Shown here: piece after piece, positions 1 through 18,837 of the stretch
Layout of the letters: every line of letters begins with the position of its first letter
How positions within the stretch are numbered: position 1 is the stretch's first letter
Assembly (NCBI GenBank): GCA_020137815.1
Contig: CM035351.1
Coordinates: 5,569,792 to 5,633,791, forward strand
DNA length: 64,000 bases
Direction of reading: 5' to 3'
Source of the DNA: Hormiphora californensis
Taxonomy: Eukaryota > Ctenophora > Tentaculata > Cydippida > Pleurobrachiidae
Made by a program: the position numbers and the translations under genes
The notes under the pieces: generated by a model
Seen by the model: only the letters and a program-made list of their open reading frames with translations
Databases searched by the model: none
What the model was told of the DNA's origin: nothing

Positions 1-726
1 GAGGACCTGATATCCCATGCTCGGGGAGTCTCCCTACCCATTGTCCTCAATAATATGGGGTGGACCAAAGGGTTCGGGGTGGCCTTACACTCGGATATAT
101 TCGCAGCATTGGACGCCACCCATGTTGTGAATCTGGTAACCAATAGTAACAAGGATCTACCCCCGATTGAGGAGGTGCTTGTCACACCTGGTATCAAAGG
201 AAGGGTGTCCGACAACCCTTCCCTTCCCCTGATAGCCAACCTTCCTGCCCACCCTCCATCTGCCTCGAAACAGGGGCTGCAGGCACATGAACTCCGTCAC
301 CTGCACCTCCTCCAATACTTCTCACCCATCTATGGGGGAGGTGAGATTGATCCCCCGTACAGGATCCGCTGGGATGATATCCGGGTGGAGACCCCAGAGG
401 ACCTGGGGTCCGACATGGTCCCCTACCTACTGAACCTGTCCATTGTGGACCTTATCGGGCAAGACGGGGCATGTGTCGGTATGGCGGTTGTCAGATCTGT
501 TGACGTTCAGAACAAGCTGTACTATCTGAATACACCAGTACCGGCTGAAGTGTTAGAGGACCAGGTGACGGCGATGAGACATACCAGCCTGCCTATTCCT
601 CATCTACCCAACAATGGGAACCTGCCCGCACCCTATCTGTCCAATCTGGCCGCTCAGGAGATTAAGGGGGTGGGCTGTAGAAGTCAACGGAATAATCTGA
701 AGAGACGGCACAATGCTGTCGCCTGA
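1..726 (+). CDS. NOL9: NOL9/Grc3-like polynucleotide 5'-hydroxyl kinase, C-terminal part
   Basis: The frame is open from base 1 to the TGA at 724-726, so this is the 3' part of a gene that starts outside the window (about 241 residues visible). The first visible residues run into NNMGWTKGFG. This matches the conserved NTMGW-(K/R)G-G segment of the NOL9/Grc3 family, which lies just after the P-loop kinase core. Further on, a DATHVVNLV-like strand and, near the end, a segment around GMAVVRSVDVQNKLYYLNTPV match the family's C-terminal RVD...LY-LTP motif. Family members phosphorylate the 5'-OH end of RNA and act with the LAS1 nuclease in nucleolar ITS2 pre-rRNA processing. The Walker A motif is upstream and not visible. 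The tail is basic (SQRNNLKRRH), consistent with a nucleolar protein. The terminal exon is followed by AT-rich 3'UTR, with the next start codon only 165 bp away. The family assignment is firm; catalytic competence cannot be judged. Confidence 0.88.
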   Translation, partial: EDLISHARGVSLPIVLNNMGWTKGFGVALHSDIFAALDATHVVNLVTNSNKDLPPIEEVLVTPGIKGRVSDNPSLPLIANLPAHPPSASKQGLQAHELRHLHLLQYFSPIYGGGEIDPPYRIRWDDIRVETPEDLGSDMVPYLLNLSIVDLIGQDGACVGMAVVRSVDVQNKLYYLNTPVPAEVLEDQVTAMRHTSLPIPHLPNNGNLPAPYLSNLAAQEIKGVGCRSQRNNLKRRHNAVA

Positions 727-890
727 GAGCAGGGGAATATAAAAGAGTTCTTTGTGTTTCTAATTTATTAAGTTTTTAACATTTAGCATATTACTACATG
801 AAACAAGTAGGACCAGTTTTAATATCCTTGTAACCACCCCACCAATCAATCAACACTTCTATTTACTTCACTCTCCCTAGTCCCTTGTAA

Positions 891-10110
<9,220 letters not shown>

Positions 10111-10272
10111 AGCGTGAACCAGACAACTTATTTGTACTATTATGACACAGTTTTTAACCCCGCACACACACATATCTGTAGAACCTGACGAAATGTATAT
10201 AAGCACCGTATTATATTGTATTCTTGTACAGTTAGCTATAAAATATTACTGCTTTTGAACTTTTTTCAATCC

Positions 10273-10396
10273 CTTAAATCCAGGAACCGACCGAATCAGG
10301 AAATACTAGTCCCTGATTGGCTGATAACAGTCACGTGACCTAAATAACGAGTTCTGATTGGTTGTTTACTTGTTTCGGTCGGTTCGTGCTTAAATC
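10273..10396. mobile_element. hAT-like MITE, copy 1 (upstream of the lipase-like gene)
   Basis: The element spans 10281-10388 and runs from CAGGAACCGACCGAA to the inverted end TTTCGGTCGGTTCGTG. Perfect 8-bp flanking duplications CTTAAATC lie at 10273-10280 and 10389-10396. The interior carries two CCAAT motifs (seen as ATTGG) and the palindrome GTCACGTGAC. Three more copies are at 24497, 37443 and 53261. The 8-bp duplication and CAGG-type ends suggest a hAT relative. This copy ends 30 bp before the ATG of the next gene. Confidence 0.85.
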
Positions 10397-10417
10397 TAAC
10401 AATCCACTCCGTTTAGC

Positions 10418-10553
10418 ATGGGTAGCTTGCTTGACAATTCACTTCAGCTCATCTCCAAGGCTTCCTCTCATAATCTGTTTGTCCGGTTATGGCCAACACC
10501 CGATCCAAAAGGTATGTGTCCCCGGCCTCGTAGGAATAATCAGAATGGAGAAA

Positions 10554-10630
<77 letters not shown>

Positions 10631-10632
10631 CT

Positions 10633-10695
<63 letters not shown>

Positions 10696-13600
10696 TCTCT
10701 CTCCCTCCCTCTCTCAGGTCTGGTGTTTATTGTGCACGATCTGGGTGGCCACTGTTTGCTGTACGATACAGTAGCGGATACACTCAACAGACAGGGCATT
10801 GCAGTGGCGGGCTTTGACCACCAGGGACATGGTCTTAGTGGGGGTGCTCGATTACACGTCCCGAACTGTCAGGTATGTATGGGGTGCTCGATTACACGTC
10901 CCGAACTGTCAGGTATGTATGGGGTGCTCGATTACACGTCCCGAACTGTCAGGTATGTATGGCGTGCTCGATTACACGTGCCGAACTGTCAGGTATGTAA
11001 GGGGTGCTCGATTACACGTGCCAAACTGTCAGGTATGTAAGGGGTGCTCGATTACACGTGCCAAACTATCAGGTATGTAAGGGGTGCTCGATTACACGTG
11101 CCAAACTGTCAGGTATGTAAGGGGTGCTCGATTACACGTGCCAAACTGTCAGGTATGTAAGGGGTGCTCGATTACACGTGCCGAACTGTCAGGATGTAAG
11201 GGGTGCTCGATTACACGTCCCGAACTGTCAGGTATTTATGGGGTGCTCGATTTCACGTCCCGAACTGTCAGGTATGTAAGGGGTGCTGGATTACACGTGC
11301 CAAACTGTCAGGTATGTAAGGCGTGCTCGATTACACGTCCCGAACTGTCAGGTATGTAAGGGGTGCTCGATTACACGTGCCAAACTGTCAGGTATGTATG
11401 GGGTGCTCGATTACACGTCCCAAACTGTCAGGTACTTGAATCAATAACAGGTTACATTTGCATTACCAAAACAAGTCGTACGTTTTTCGAATCAGGGTTG
11501 AGGGGGGGGGGGGCGAGTGCTTCCTCCATCACCAATTGTTACGTTTCCCCACAATTTCCAAATTAAAAGGCTTGAGTGCTTATCATATCGTTGTTCTATA
11601 ATCTATGTTCACTTCCTCAAACAGGCGATGGTGAGTGATGCAGAACAGTGTTTGAGGGAGGTGAGAGGTTTCTTCCCCGAGACGTCCAATATAATTCTCC
11701 TCGGCCATGGGTTCGGGGGCGTCCTGTCGGCCCTTCTCGCCCAAAAGGTGCCTGACCTGGTGAAGAGAGTTGTACTACACAACCCACTGTTCAAGGTATT
11801 TTGTTGAGAGGGGGGAAACAGGTGTTTATCAATCGAAGTTTTCGAAAACATGGGGTATCATCCAGTGTAAGGATTCAATCATGATTAATTGCTCGCTTTC
11901 AAAAAACTTGATTCAAGTAATTAATTAATTAATTGTGTGACGAGAAATTGTTTTCAGTTGGCAAGTGAACAAGCGAAGGGGGCGTATCTCTGCTGGTATA
12001 TGTCATATCTGACACCCTTCCTTCCCAGTCACCTATCAGCACCCGATCCAGAATTATTAATAGAGAATGAGGTATTGTAAAATATTATTAACCACTTCAT
12101 TGATTTATTACAAATTATTTAGCAGTACAATTCTTCAATGTTAGGTTTATAACTTGGGTCAGGGCTTACATCTCCTCTTTTAACATTTTACACCCTTACC
12201 TTGACAAATTTTTCCTCCCTCTCCCCTCATCTCCCTACCTCTCCCCTCATCCCCCTCCCTCTATCCCCATCTCCCTCCATGTACCCCGTGTCTCTCCCTC
12301 TATCCTCGTGTCTACAGGAGTTCAGAGGGAAGTATACCAGGGACCCCTTTATCTGGCACGAAACAGTCAAGATGGGCACAGTTCACACCGTGGTAAACAC
12401 ACTGGCTGAGTTTGAGGCTAAAGAGTCGTTTCCCGTAGCAACGCTCATCCAGTGTGGAGACAATAATCCACACATGGTCAATGTAAGTTGTTAAAAGATG
12501 AAGGGGTATGGGAAAAAATGTCGAACGGACGGTAACTCGAAATCAAACTCGATATTTTCCGGACGAAATCTCGAAATGTATAGGGATCCCTAAAAAGTTC
12601 CGTATTTACACAGCGTTTACACAATATACGGTCTTTACACAGTCGTTACACCCAGAGCGCTCACGCCGCTCTGGGTGTATCGACTGAGTAACGATTGCGT
12701 CTTTTGCACTCGATTTGCAGCGTTTTTGGAAACTTTTTTCGCCGTGGCGCTCAATTTACTCAATATTTTCTTGAAAAAAGCTGCAAAACGCAGTCTGACC
12801 AGAAATCGAAATTTTTATCGTCTAGAAATATCTCTATTATAATTTGGAGATGAACGTCGAAGTGGTGGCCGTTCGTTCAGCGGTATCTAAGCGACAGTGC
12901 TCCTTCATAAAACACTTCATATGACGAAAGCTGTAAAGCTGTTATTCACACTTTCTGAAGTTCCAGTGGAAGTTTCTTAATATTTCGAATGACTTTTAAC
13001 AGGCCATTCCCCATAATTACCAATTCAGTTGCCATGGCAACCGTTGAAAGGGGCAAAAAGAACCACCCGGCGAAGCCGGGTGGGTTATCAAAAAGCCCTT
13101 ACTTGAGGCGCACCCAATGGGTGCGCTAGTGTGCAAAATAGGGGGTTTACTGATAAATGAGAGGTGCAATTCAAAAATTGATACTGTAATATCTCCGGTT
13201 CCTGATGAGATACAGAAACCGTTTTGGTAGCGTTGGAAAGGTCTTATAAAGACCAATCAAACGCAACCCAGATCAAGTCGTTATCTTTTGAGGAACCGGA
13301 AACGTGAATTTCGATTTGCGAGACGCAGTGAGTGTGCCCAGTAAACCCAGTGCTGACAATAGCGGTAGACCCCCTATTTCGAATTTTTTTCTAGCCGACA
13401 AAAAATTCTGAAAAAATTCTTAAAATTAATGATAAGTCGAAATTAGACGATAACCGAAAAGTTTTAGGTATCCTGTCAATGATATCTGTGTTATTTAGAT
13501 CGTATCAGGGGCATCTTGCGGGGGTGTATGAATGTATGTAAACAAAGATGCGTATTCGGCAGTGAAAATGGTGAAGTCATACACTAACAGAATATTGCTT

Positions 13601-16358
13601 GTGAGCTTCACTTGAAACCCTGCACTCACTGTCATTTGTGTATACGCCCCTACGGAGAGGGGTGATCCCCCCTCCTCGATCCGGCGTATAACGTAAATCC
13701 TCTTAGTAACGAGTGTTTACGATTTTAGATATTTTATGACTAGCACTAGTCAGATAATTCAGTACAAAACTTACCTGTAACTTTGTAGATCATAACTTCT
13801 GCTATGTTCATGATCTGATGTTTAAATTTTTTGTCATACGTCTCCTCCATGACGTTATCAGAGAGTAAAACTGCATTCGTTTTCTCGGTAGTAGCGGGAC
13901 AGAAAACCGTGTAGGTTTGAGCACTAACAGATAGACCATTTGAGTTGACAGAGCTGATAGTCCCACATGTTGTGTTACTTGTAGCACCGATAAGAGAGAC
14001 CACTGTACCCAGTAGACGGTTATATACAAGTACATAGTCATTCAATCTAGGAAATAATATAAATACTATTTAGTTATCTATTACAGTCTATAGAATTACA
14101 TGATTATGGGACCAGTTATTCCCTCAGTTTTATAAGTCAAGCTTATTTAGTCGTCTATATATTTAAAGTTCGGGTTTCATATATTTACTCGAGGATATAC
14201 CGCTCTGATGATTCGGCAGAACATCGTCAATATTTTGGCATGTCTCTGTCGGGTATGGGCGGTAGATGTTTCATCGTGCATGGTATTGATACCTGTTAAT
14301 GACAATCACTTTTTCAACATCCTGCGGTTCCGTCAACTCTAGCTTTAGCCACTGTTCTTGGTTACTTGTGTCAGAATGGTAAATAGTACCAGTGTTACCA
14401 TCTAGTACTTTGTTAGTTCCCCGGTTGCTGCCTAACACAGTCCTTGCAGTAGCACTGGCAACACCAACTCGTACAGCAGCTCCACAAAGTGCTACTCCAA
14501 GAATAAGGAGTGCAACAAATCCTCTGGCCATCTCGACGTTAAATCAATTTACATACTAATCGATAGAAAATTTTAAATCGATTTTCATTGGTGGGAGGGG
14601 GGTCAAAGATGTGCGATATTCCAAGCACCAAACAAATGTTTAGAAAATCGTCCTCAGCCGAGAAATTAAAATAAAATGATGAACAGATAAGGTACAAAAT
14701 GTATAGGCTGTCTGGGGGGGGTCCAGCCCTAAAAAAAGCTAAAGGTACCCTGATTTTGGTCGATAGCGTTTTTTATTTTAGCTTTTTTTAGCTTTTTTTA
14801 GCTTTTTTTAGCTTTTTTTAGCCCTACTTTTTATGTTTTTTCAGCATTCATCTTGACACTTTTCCATTAAATTTTCATCCTTCCGGACGTCTATTGACTG
14901 CATTTGTTCATTTCCTGCACATTTTTACCATAATCTACCGTTTATGTCCATACATAGCAATTTCTGTATCCACCCCTACTGCCATTTTCTGGAGATATTT
15001 TTTCGATAAAAATATTATTCAAATTTGATAAAAATAGTTTTAAAAAATTTAAAAAACGTTATAAAACGTTATAATAAAAGTTTAAAAAATTTGGCGTCAG
15101 CGGGATTCGAACCTATATGAATCCACTAAAAACTCAATTTAAGCTTTTTTTAGCTTTTTTTAAGCTTTTTTTAGCCTTAAAAAAGCTAAAAAAAGCTAAA
15201 TAAAGCTAAAAAAAGCTAAAAAAAAGCTAAAAAAGGCTTAAAAAAGCTAAAAAAAAAGCTAAAAAAAGCTAAAAAAAGCTAAAGGTACCCTGATTTTGGC
15301 CGTTAGCTTAGCTGTCTCAAATTTGATGTTCCAAATTTTTCAGAAAAGAAAGCTTCAAGAAAATATAAAACCAAAGGTAGCTTTTCTATTTCTAGAACTA
15401 CGAATGCTTCGTCACGAGACAAATTAGCTCTCACTCTGCGTTTTCTATCTCTTTCTTTAAATGTTTTCCCCTCTCTTCCCCTCTCTCCCTCCCTTTCACT
15501 TGTTCTTTCTCACCGCACATAGATCTACCAAACCAAACCAAACCACACATAGATCTACCTCTCTTAAATCAGAGCTAGCTTCCCGTTTACAAAATTAGAG
15601 AGCTCCCCGTGTAGTGCACAGGGCACACTGATGATTATATAAAAAGAAATCACAGATTCCTTTATTATTATTATTTACTCGGTGTTAAATAGATAGTACA
15701 CCTTATTGGTTTCAATTACTATTGGGCCACATCTGGATGAGATTTTAACGAATTAAAAGTTGCACTGACTGTAACAGGTATCGGACGACAATTCAAAATG
15801 TATAATATCGAAGTTATTCGAGTTCTGCTTATTTTTCGTCCGTTAGGTCCGTTATAAAAACTCACCCTATTCGAGATCTTACATAACTTCCGTTTAAAAT
15901 ATCGATTTTCGAGTTTACGTCCGTGCAGAAAGGCGATTTGCACTTTCTACATGTTGTCCTAGTCATTCGAGTTTCTGTCCTAACTGCAGAAATCAAATAT
16001 TCTTCTCTTCTAGGAGGCCCACACACATGGGGTTGAGAAGCGGCACGATACAGTTCGGCTCCAATGGTACGAAGGTGCCAAACACTTCCTTCATGAGGAC
16101 CGAGATACAATTACAAAAAAGGTAGCTCTTGCAAACAGCTGATTGTCATTTATTGACACCACCCCCACCAGCTTTGTGAAATGTGAATTGTGCACCCCAT
16201 TTACATTTATATATTGCGAACAGCTGATTGCCATTTATTTCCACGACGGGAGATTCTGTGTGTGGGAGTTGGATAACTTCACTATTTGAATGTTATTTCA
16301 GGTTTTATCAGACATGATTGAGTTTTGTTGTCCAACAGAAGAGCCCCTGGACGAGTGA
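10418..16358 (+). CDS. Monoglyceride-lipase-like alpha/beta hydrolase without the catalytic serine
   Basis: Seven in-phase exons: 10418-10511, 10718-10872, 11625-11795, 11958-12071, 12318-12482, 16014-16121 and 16302-16358 (about 270 residues). The order of motifs follows MGLL: VFIVHDLGGH (oxyanion region), AVAGFDHQGHGLSGG, then the nucleophile elbow, LIQCGDNN (acid region) and WYEGAKHFLHED (histidine region, MGLL YEGAYHVLH). The elbow reads LLGHGFGGV where MGLL has GHSMGG, so the nucleophilic Ser is Gly. If the sequence is right this is a pseudoenzyme or a diverged hydrolase using another residue. The acid and His appear kept. There is no signal peptide. Intron 1 ends in a (CT)n tract, intron 2 begins in a 40-bp minisatellite, and intron 5 (12483-16013) holds an opposite-strand lectin-like gene and a TIR element. 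The start codon is the first in-frame ATG after the MITE. Confidence 0.83.
10555..10717 (+). repeat. (CT)n tract forming the intron 1 polypyrimidine tract
   Basis: About 160 bp of CT with a few A and CCC interruptions, ending directly in CTCTCAG/GTCTGG, the acceptor of exon 2 of the lipase-like gene. Confidence 0.95.
10843..11431 (+). repeat. 40-bp minisatellite with AG/GT junction in every unit
   Basis: About 15 copies of GGGGTGCTCGATTACACGTC + CCGAACTGTCAG + GTATGTAT, with one 39-bp copy. The first copy is coding and its CTGTCAG/GTATGT is the exon 2 donor of the lipase-like gene. Every unit carries the same AG/GT, so each copy could serve as donor and, in principle, as acceptor. Confidence 0.93.
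13746..14531 (-). CDS. Secreted discoidin/fucolectin-like protein nested in an intron
   Basis: Minus strand, exon 1 14293-14531 and exon 2 starting at 14046. The ATG at 14531 opens MARGFVALLILGVALCGAAV, a clear signal peptide. A galactose-binding-like fold follows: NKVLDGNTGTIYHSD, then EQWLKLELTEPQDVEKVIVINR across the intron into LNDYVLVYN. Later come paired Cys (TTCGTI, TVFCPA) and NIAEVMIYK, the usual order in F5/8C and fucolectin (FTP) domains. The protein is expected to be extracellular and carbohydrate-binding. Exon 2 either reads to the stop at 13746 (ending KFCTELSD) or is spliced at the good donor ACAG/GTAAGT at 13775 to an exon I could not find. The junction phase across the first intron (AG + A) is exact. 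Confidence 0.72.
14716..15317. mobile_element. Short copy of a TIR element rich in AAAAAAGCT repeats (empty site)
   Basis: It begins GGTCCAGCCCTAAAAAAAGC, followed by arrays of (T)AGCTTTTTTT. A central part includes GGCGTCAGCGGGATTCGAAC, which on the minus strand resembles a tRNA T-arm. It ends with AGCTAAAGGTACCCTGATTT. It is the inverted counterpart of the ends of the element at 56255-59568 but lacks the internal LINE; the uninterrupted target TTATAATAAA is at 15069-15078. The right terminus lacks the last 25 bp or so of the inverted repeat. Confidence 0.8.
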
Positions 16359-16570
16359 CCTGTAATGTACAATTGTCTGTGTGAAATGTTTTATCGTTTT
16401 TTGTTTTAAATTCATTTACAAATTTATTTTACAAGCCCAAGTTTTATTTTTCTTTTAAGATTTCATTTATTTTATTTCTCAGCTAAATTGGTTTATAATA
16501 TAATCCCACCTCTCTCTCCTAGCTAATCACCGCGGTACAATGACCTAGCTCCTGATTACCACAACACAAT

Positions 16571-18043
16571 ATGAAGATCTCAGTGCTGGGTGGTGGGATT
16601 TCAGGTCTAGTAGCGGCCTACAATCTATCCCTCAACCCCAATGCCCATGTGATCCTATACGAGGCAAGTTCTCGGTTCGGGGGTTGGATCGAGACCAGTC
16701 GGACGGGTAGCGGTGGTCTGATCGAACTCGGTCCTCACTCCCTCAGAACGGTAGGTGCTAAGGGCACGAGGTTGTTAGAGTTCCTCGATGAGATAGCCCT
16801 GACAGATGATGTGTTGCCGGTAGCGGCGGGTCATCCAGCCGCCAAGGTCCGGTACCTTGGTCTTAACGGGGAACTACTTGCTCTACCCTACAGTTTCAGG
16901 CACCTCCTATCGCACTCTCATAGGGGGAGTTTTGTGGGTGGAGTATGGAGGGATCTGACGACAAGGGGACGATTCACGACCTGTGACGAGAGTGTTCACT
17001 CCTTCTTTGAGAGGAGATTTGGGAGAGCTCTGGCAGATCTAGTATCAGATCCCATGTGCAGGGGTATCTCGGCCGCTGATTGTAGGACTCTTAGTGTCCA
17101 GGGCATGTTCCCGGCCCTTGTTGAGGCTGAGCTCAATGGAAATGGGAGTGTGATCAGGGGCATGATCAACCAATCTCTCACCACCTCACCTTACGTGGAG
17201 AACAAGTTTGCGAGGGAAGCCAAGTATTTGAAGTGGAAAATGATGAACTTTAGGCATGGGATGGAGCAGTTACCCCGGGCCCTGTATAACATTCTATCTG
17301 ACAGGAAGAATGTAGACATCTTCCCGGGTAGCCCCGTGGTAGACCTCACGGTACGTGATCCAGGTGTTTCTGTTACAGTTGGTGAAGGAGTACCCCGGTA
17401 CTGTGATCACGTTGTGTCAGCCCTCCCTGCCCACGTGCTGGCCAAGTGTATAAAGCCCCACGAACCCGCCCTATCTGAATCTCTCTCCGAGATTGATTTC
17501 GTTGACGTTGCCCTGGTTACGTTAGAGTATGATAAAAAGCTTGACGTGAAGGCGTTTGGGTGTCTCCTTCCCTCTTATGAGAACCCCCAGGTCCTGGGAG
17601 TAATCTTTGATTCAGTAATCTTCCCGGACCACAATGGAACCTCCCCAACCCGGCTGACTGTTATGGTGGGCGGTGAGTGGGCATGCCCGGACACGCCCCA
17701 CATGGCTAAACGGGCAGCAGTTGATGTTGTATCCCGGTACCTGGGTATCACGGACACCCCAGCGGAGTGTAACGTTAGAATGCTGGAAAAGTGTATCCCC
17801 CACTACACACTGGGTCATGCTGATCGTGTGCGGCACATGTTTGGTTTGATAAAGGAGCAACAGTTGCGGTTATCCCTGGTAGGGGCGAGTTATTGCGGGG
17901 CCGGGGTGCCGGATTGTATTGCTAATGCTATAGACCACACTGAACCCCTTCACATGATAATGAATGAACGTTACTTTGGGGGCGATCCGCTGGAAGAAGA
18001 AGAAGAAGAGGGAGGGATGGAGAAAATGTTTAAAAGTGCTTAG
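16571..18043 (+). CDS. PPOX: Protoporphyrinogen oxidase
   Basis: A single 490-codon exon. It starts MKISVLGGGISGLVAAYNL, the N-terminal FAD/NAD-binding GxGxxG motif of PPOX, followed by an acidic strand end (LYEASSRFGGWIET) as in the family. The body carries DPMCRGISAADCRTLSVQG and HGMEQLPRAL, and the C-terminal FAD-contact segment appears as VGASYCGAGVPDCIANA. Length is close to the usual 475-480 plus a Glu-rich tail (EEEEEEGG). PPOX oxidises protoporphyrinogen IX to protoporphyrin IX, the penultimate step of haem synthesis, at the outer face of the inner mitochondrial membrane. As in other animal PPOX there is no classical presequence. The gene is intronless while its neighbours have 7 to 36 exons. 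It is intact, with no frameshift, in the gap between the lipase-like gene and ILVBL. Confidence 0.97.
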   Translation: MKISVLGGGISGLVAAYNLSLNPNAHVILYEASSRFGGWIETSRTGSGGLIELGPHSLRTVGAKGTRLLEFLDEIALTDDVLPVAAGHPAAKVRYLGLNGELLALPYSFRHLLSHSHRGSFVGGVWRDLTTRGRFTTCDESVHSFFERRFGRALADLVSDPMCRGISAADCRTLSVQGMFPALVEAELNGNGSVIRGMINQSLTTSPYVENKFAREAKYLKWKMMNFRHGMEQLPRALYNILSDRKNVDIFPGSPVVDLTVRDPGVSVTVGEGVPRYCDHVVSALPAHVLAKCIKPHEPALSESLSEIDFVDVALVTLEYDKKLDVKAFGCLLPSYENPQVLGVIFDSVIFPDHNGTSPTRLTVMVGGEWACPDTPHMAKRAAVDVVSRYLGITDTPAECNVRMLEKCIPHYTLGHADRVRHMFGLIKEQQLRLSLVGASYCGAGVPDCIANAIDHTEPLHMIMNERYFGGDPLEEEEEEGGMEKMFKSA

Positions 18044-18212
18044 AATCAGAGTTTAATTTTGGTAATTTATAATTTTGGAAGAACAATTACTTTTGGTAAT
18101 TTATATTTGAGTTTTGTTGCTGACCCCACTATAGTAATTATTAATTGGTTTTCGTTTTTATTATATCCCCTCTGCCTGTGTAAGTTTTAACCCATGTACC
18201 ACAACAGTTGCC

Positions 18213-18790
18213 ATGAAACAGGCTGTAGCTCAGGGTGCCATCATAGCACGGCAGAAGGCCATTTCCCTGTGCCGTACAGCTATGCTCGACCGTCCTTTTT
18301 ACCGACTAGATCCAGACTTTCCACTTCACGGGGGAGATTTGGTGGCCCGGGCCCTCCAAGTACACGATGTTAAACAGGTAAACCCTATCAGTAAAGAAAT
18401 GTAATTGATAATCCTTTCCCAACAATTACAGTCAACCCTATAATATTCTACAGGTGTTGCCTCATCACAGTATTTGTTCATTTCCCCAACACCCCATCAG
18501 GTGTTTACCTTAGCGGGTGGTCACATTTCTCCAGTCCTAACGGCATGTGAGTCCCTTGGTATCCGAGTTGTTGACACACGACACGAGGCTAGTGCTGCAT
18601 TCGCAGCAGATGCTGCTGCCCGGGTTGCCGGGGGAGTTGGGGTGTGCGTTGTGACTGCCGGACCTGGTATCACCAACACCATCACCGCGGTAAAGAATGC
18701 CCAGATGGCGGAGTCACCGGTGTTACTAATAGGAGGTGCTGCCCCATCCCTTCTTAGGGGACGAGGTTAGTAACTTTCTCTCTCTCTCTA

Positions 18791-18837
<47 letters not shown>

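Larger units (their letters stand above)
12483..16013 (+). other. Intron 5 of the lipase-like gene: hairpins, nested gene, TIR element
   Basis: At 12483-13745 I see no exon. It holds hairpins at 12647-12679 (stem TACACCCAGAGCG) and about 13112-13132 (GGCGCACCC/GGGTGCGC). The nested minus-strand gene lies at 13746-14531 and a TIR element at about 14716-15317. At 15318-16013 there is AT-rich sequence with no recognisable feature. Confidence 0.65.

Noticed and set aside
15094-15125. tRNA gene at the GGCGTCAGCGGGATTCGAACC sequence (also 56453)
   Set aside because: Only a T-arm-like 3' half is present, with no D-arm or anticodon arm; it is part of the TIR element, perhaps tRNA/SINE derived.
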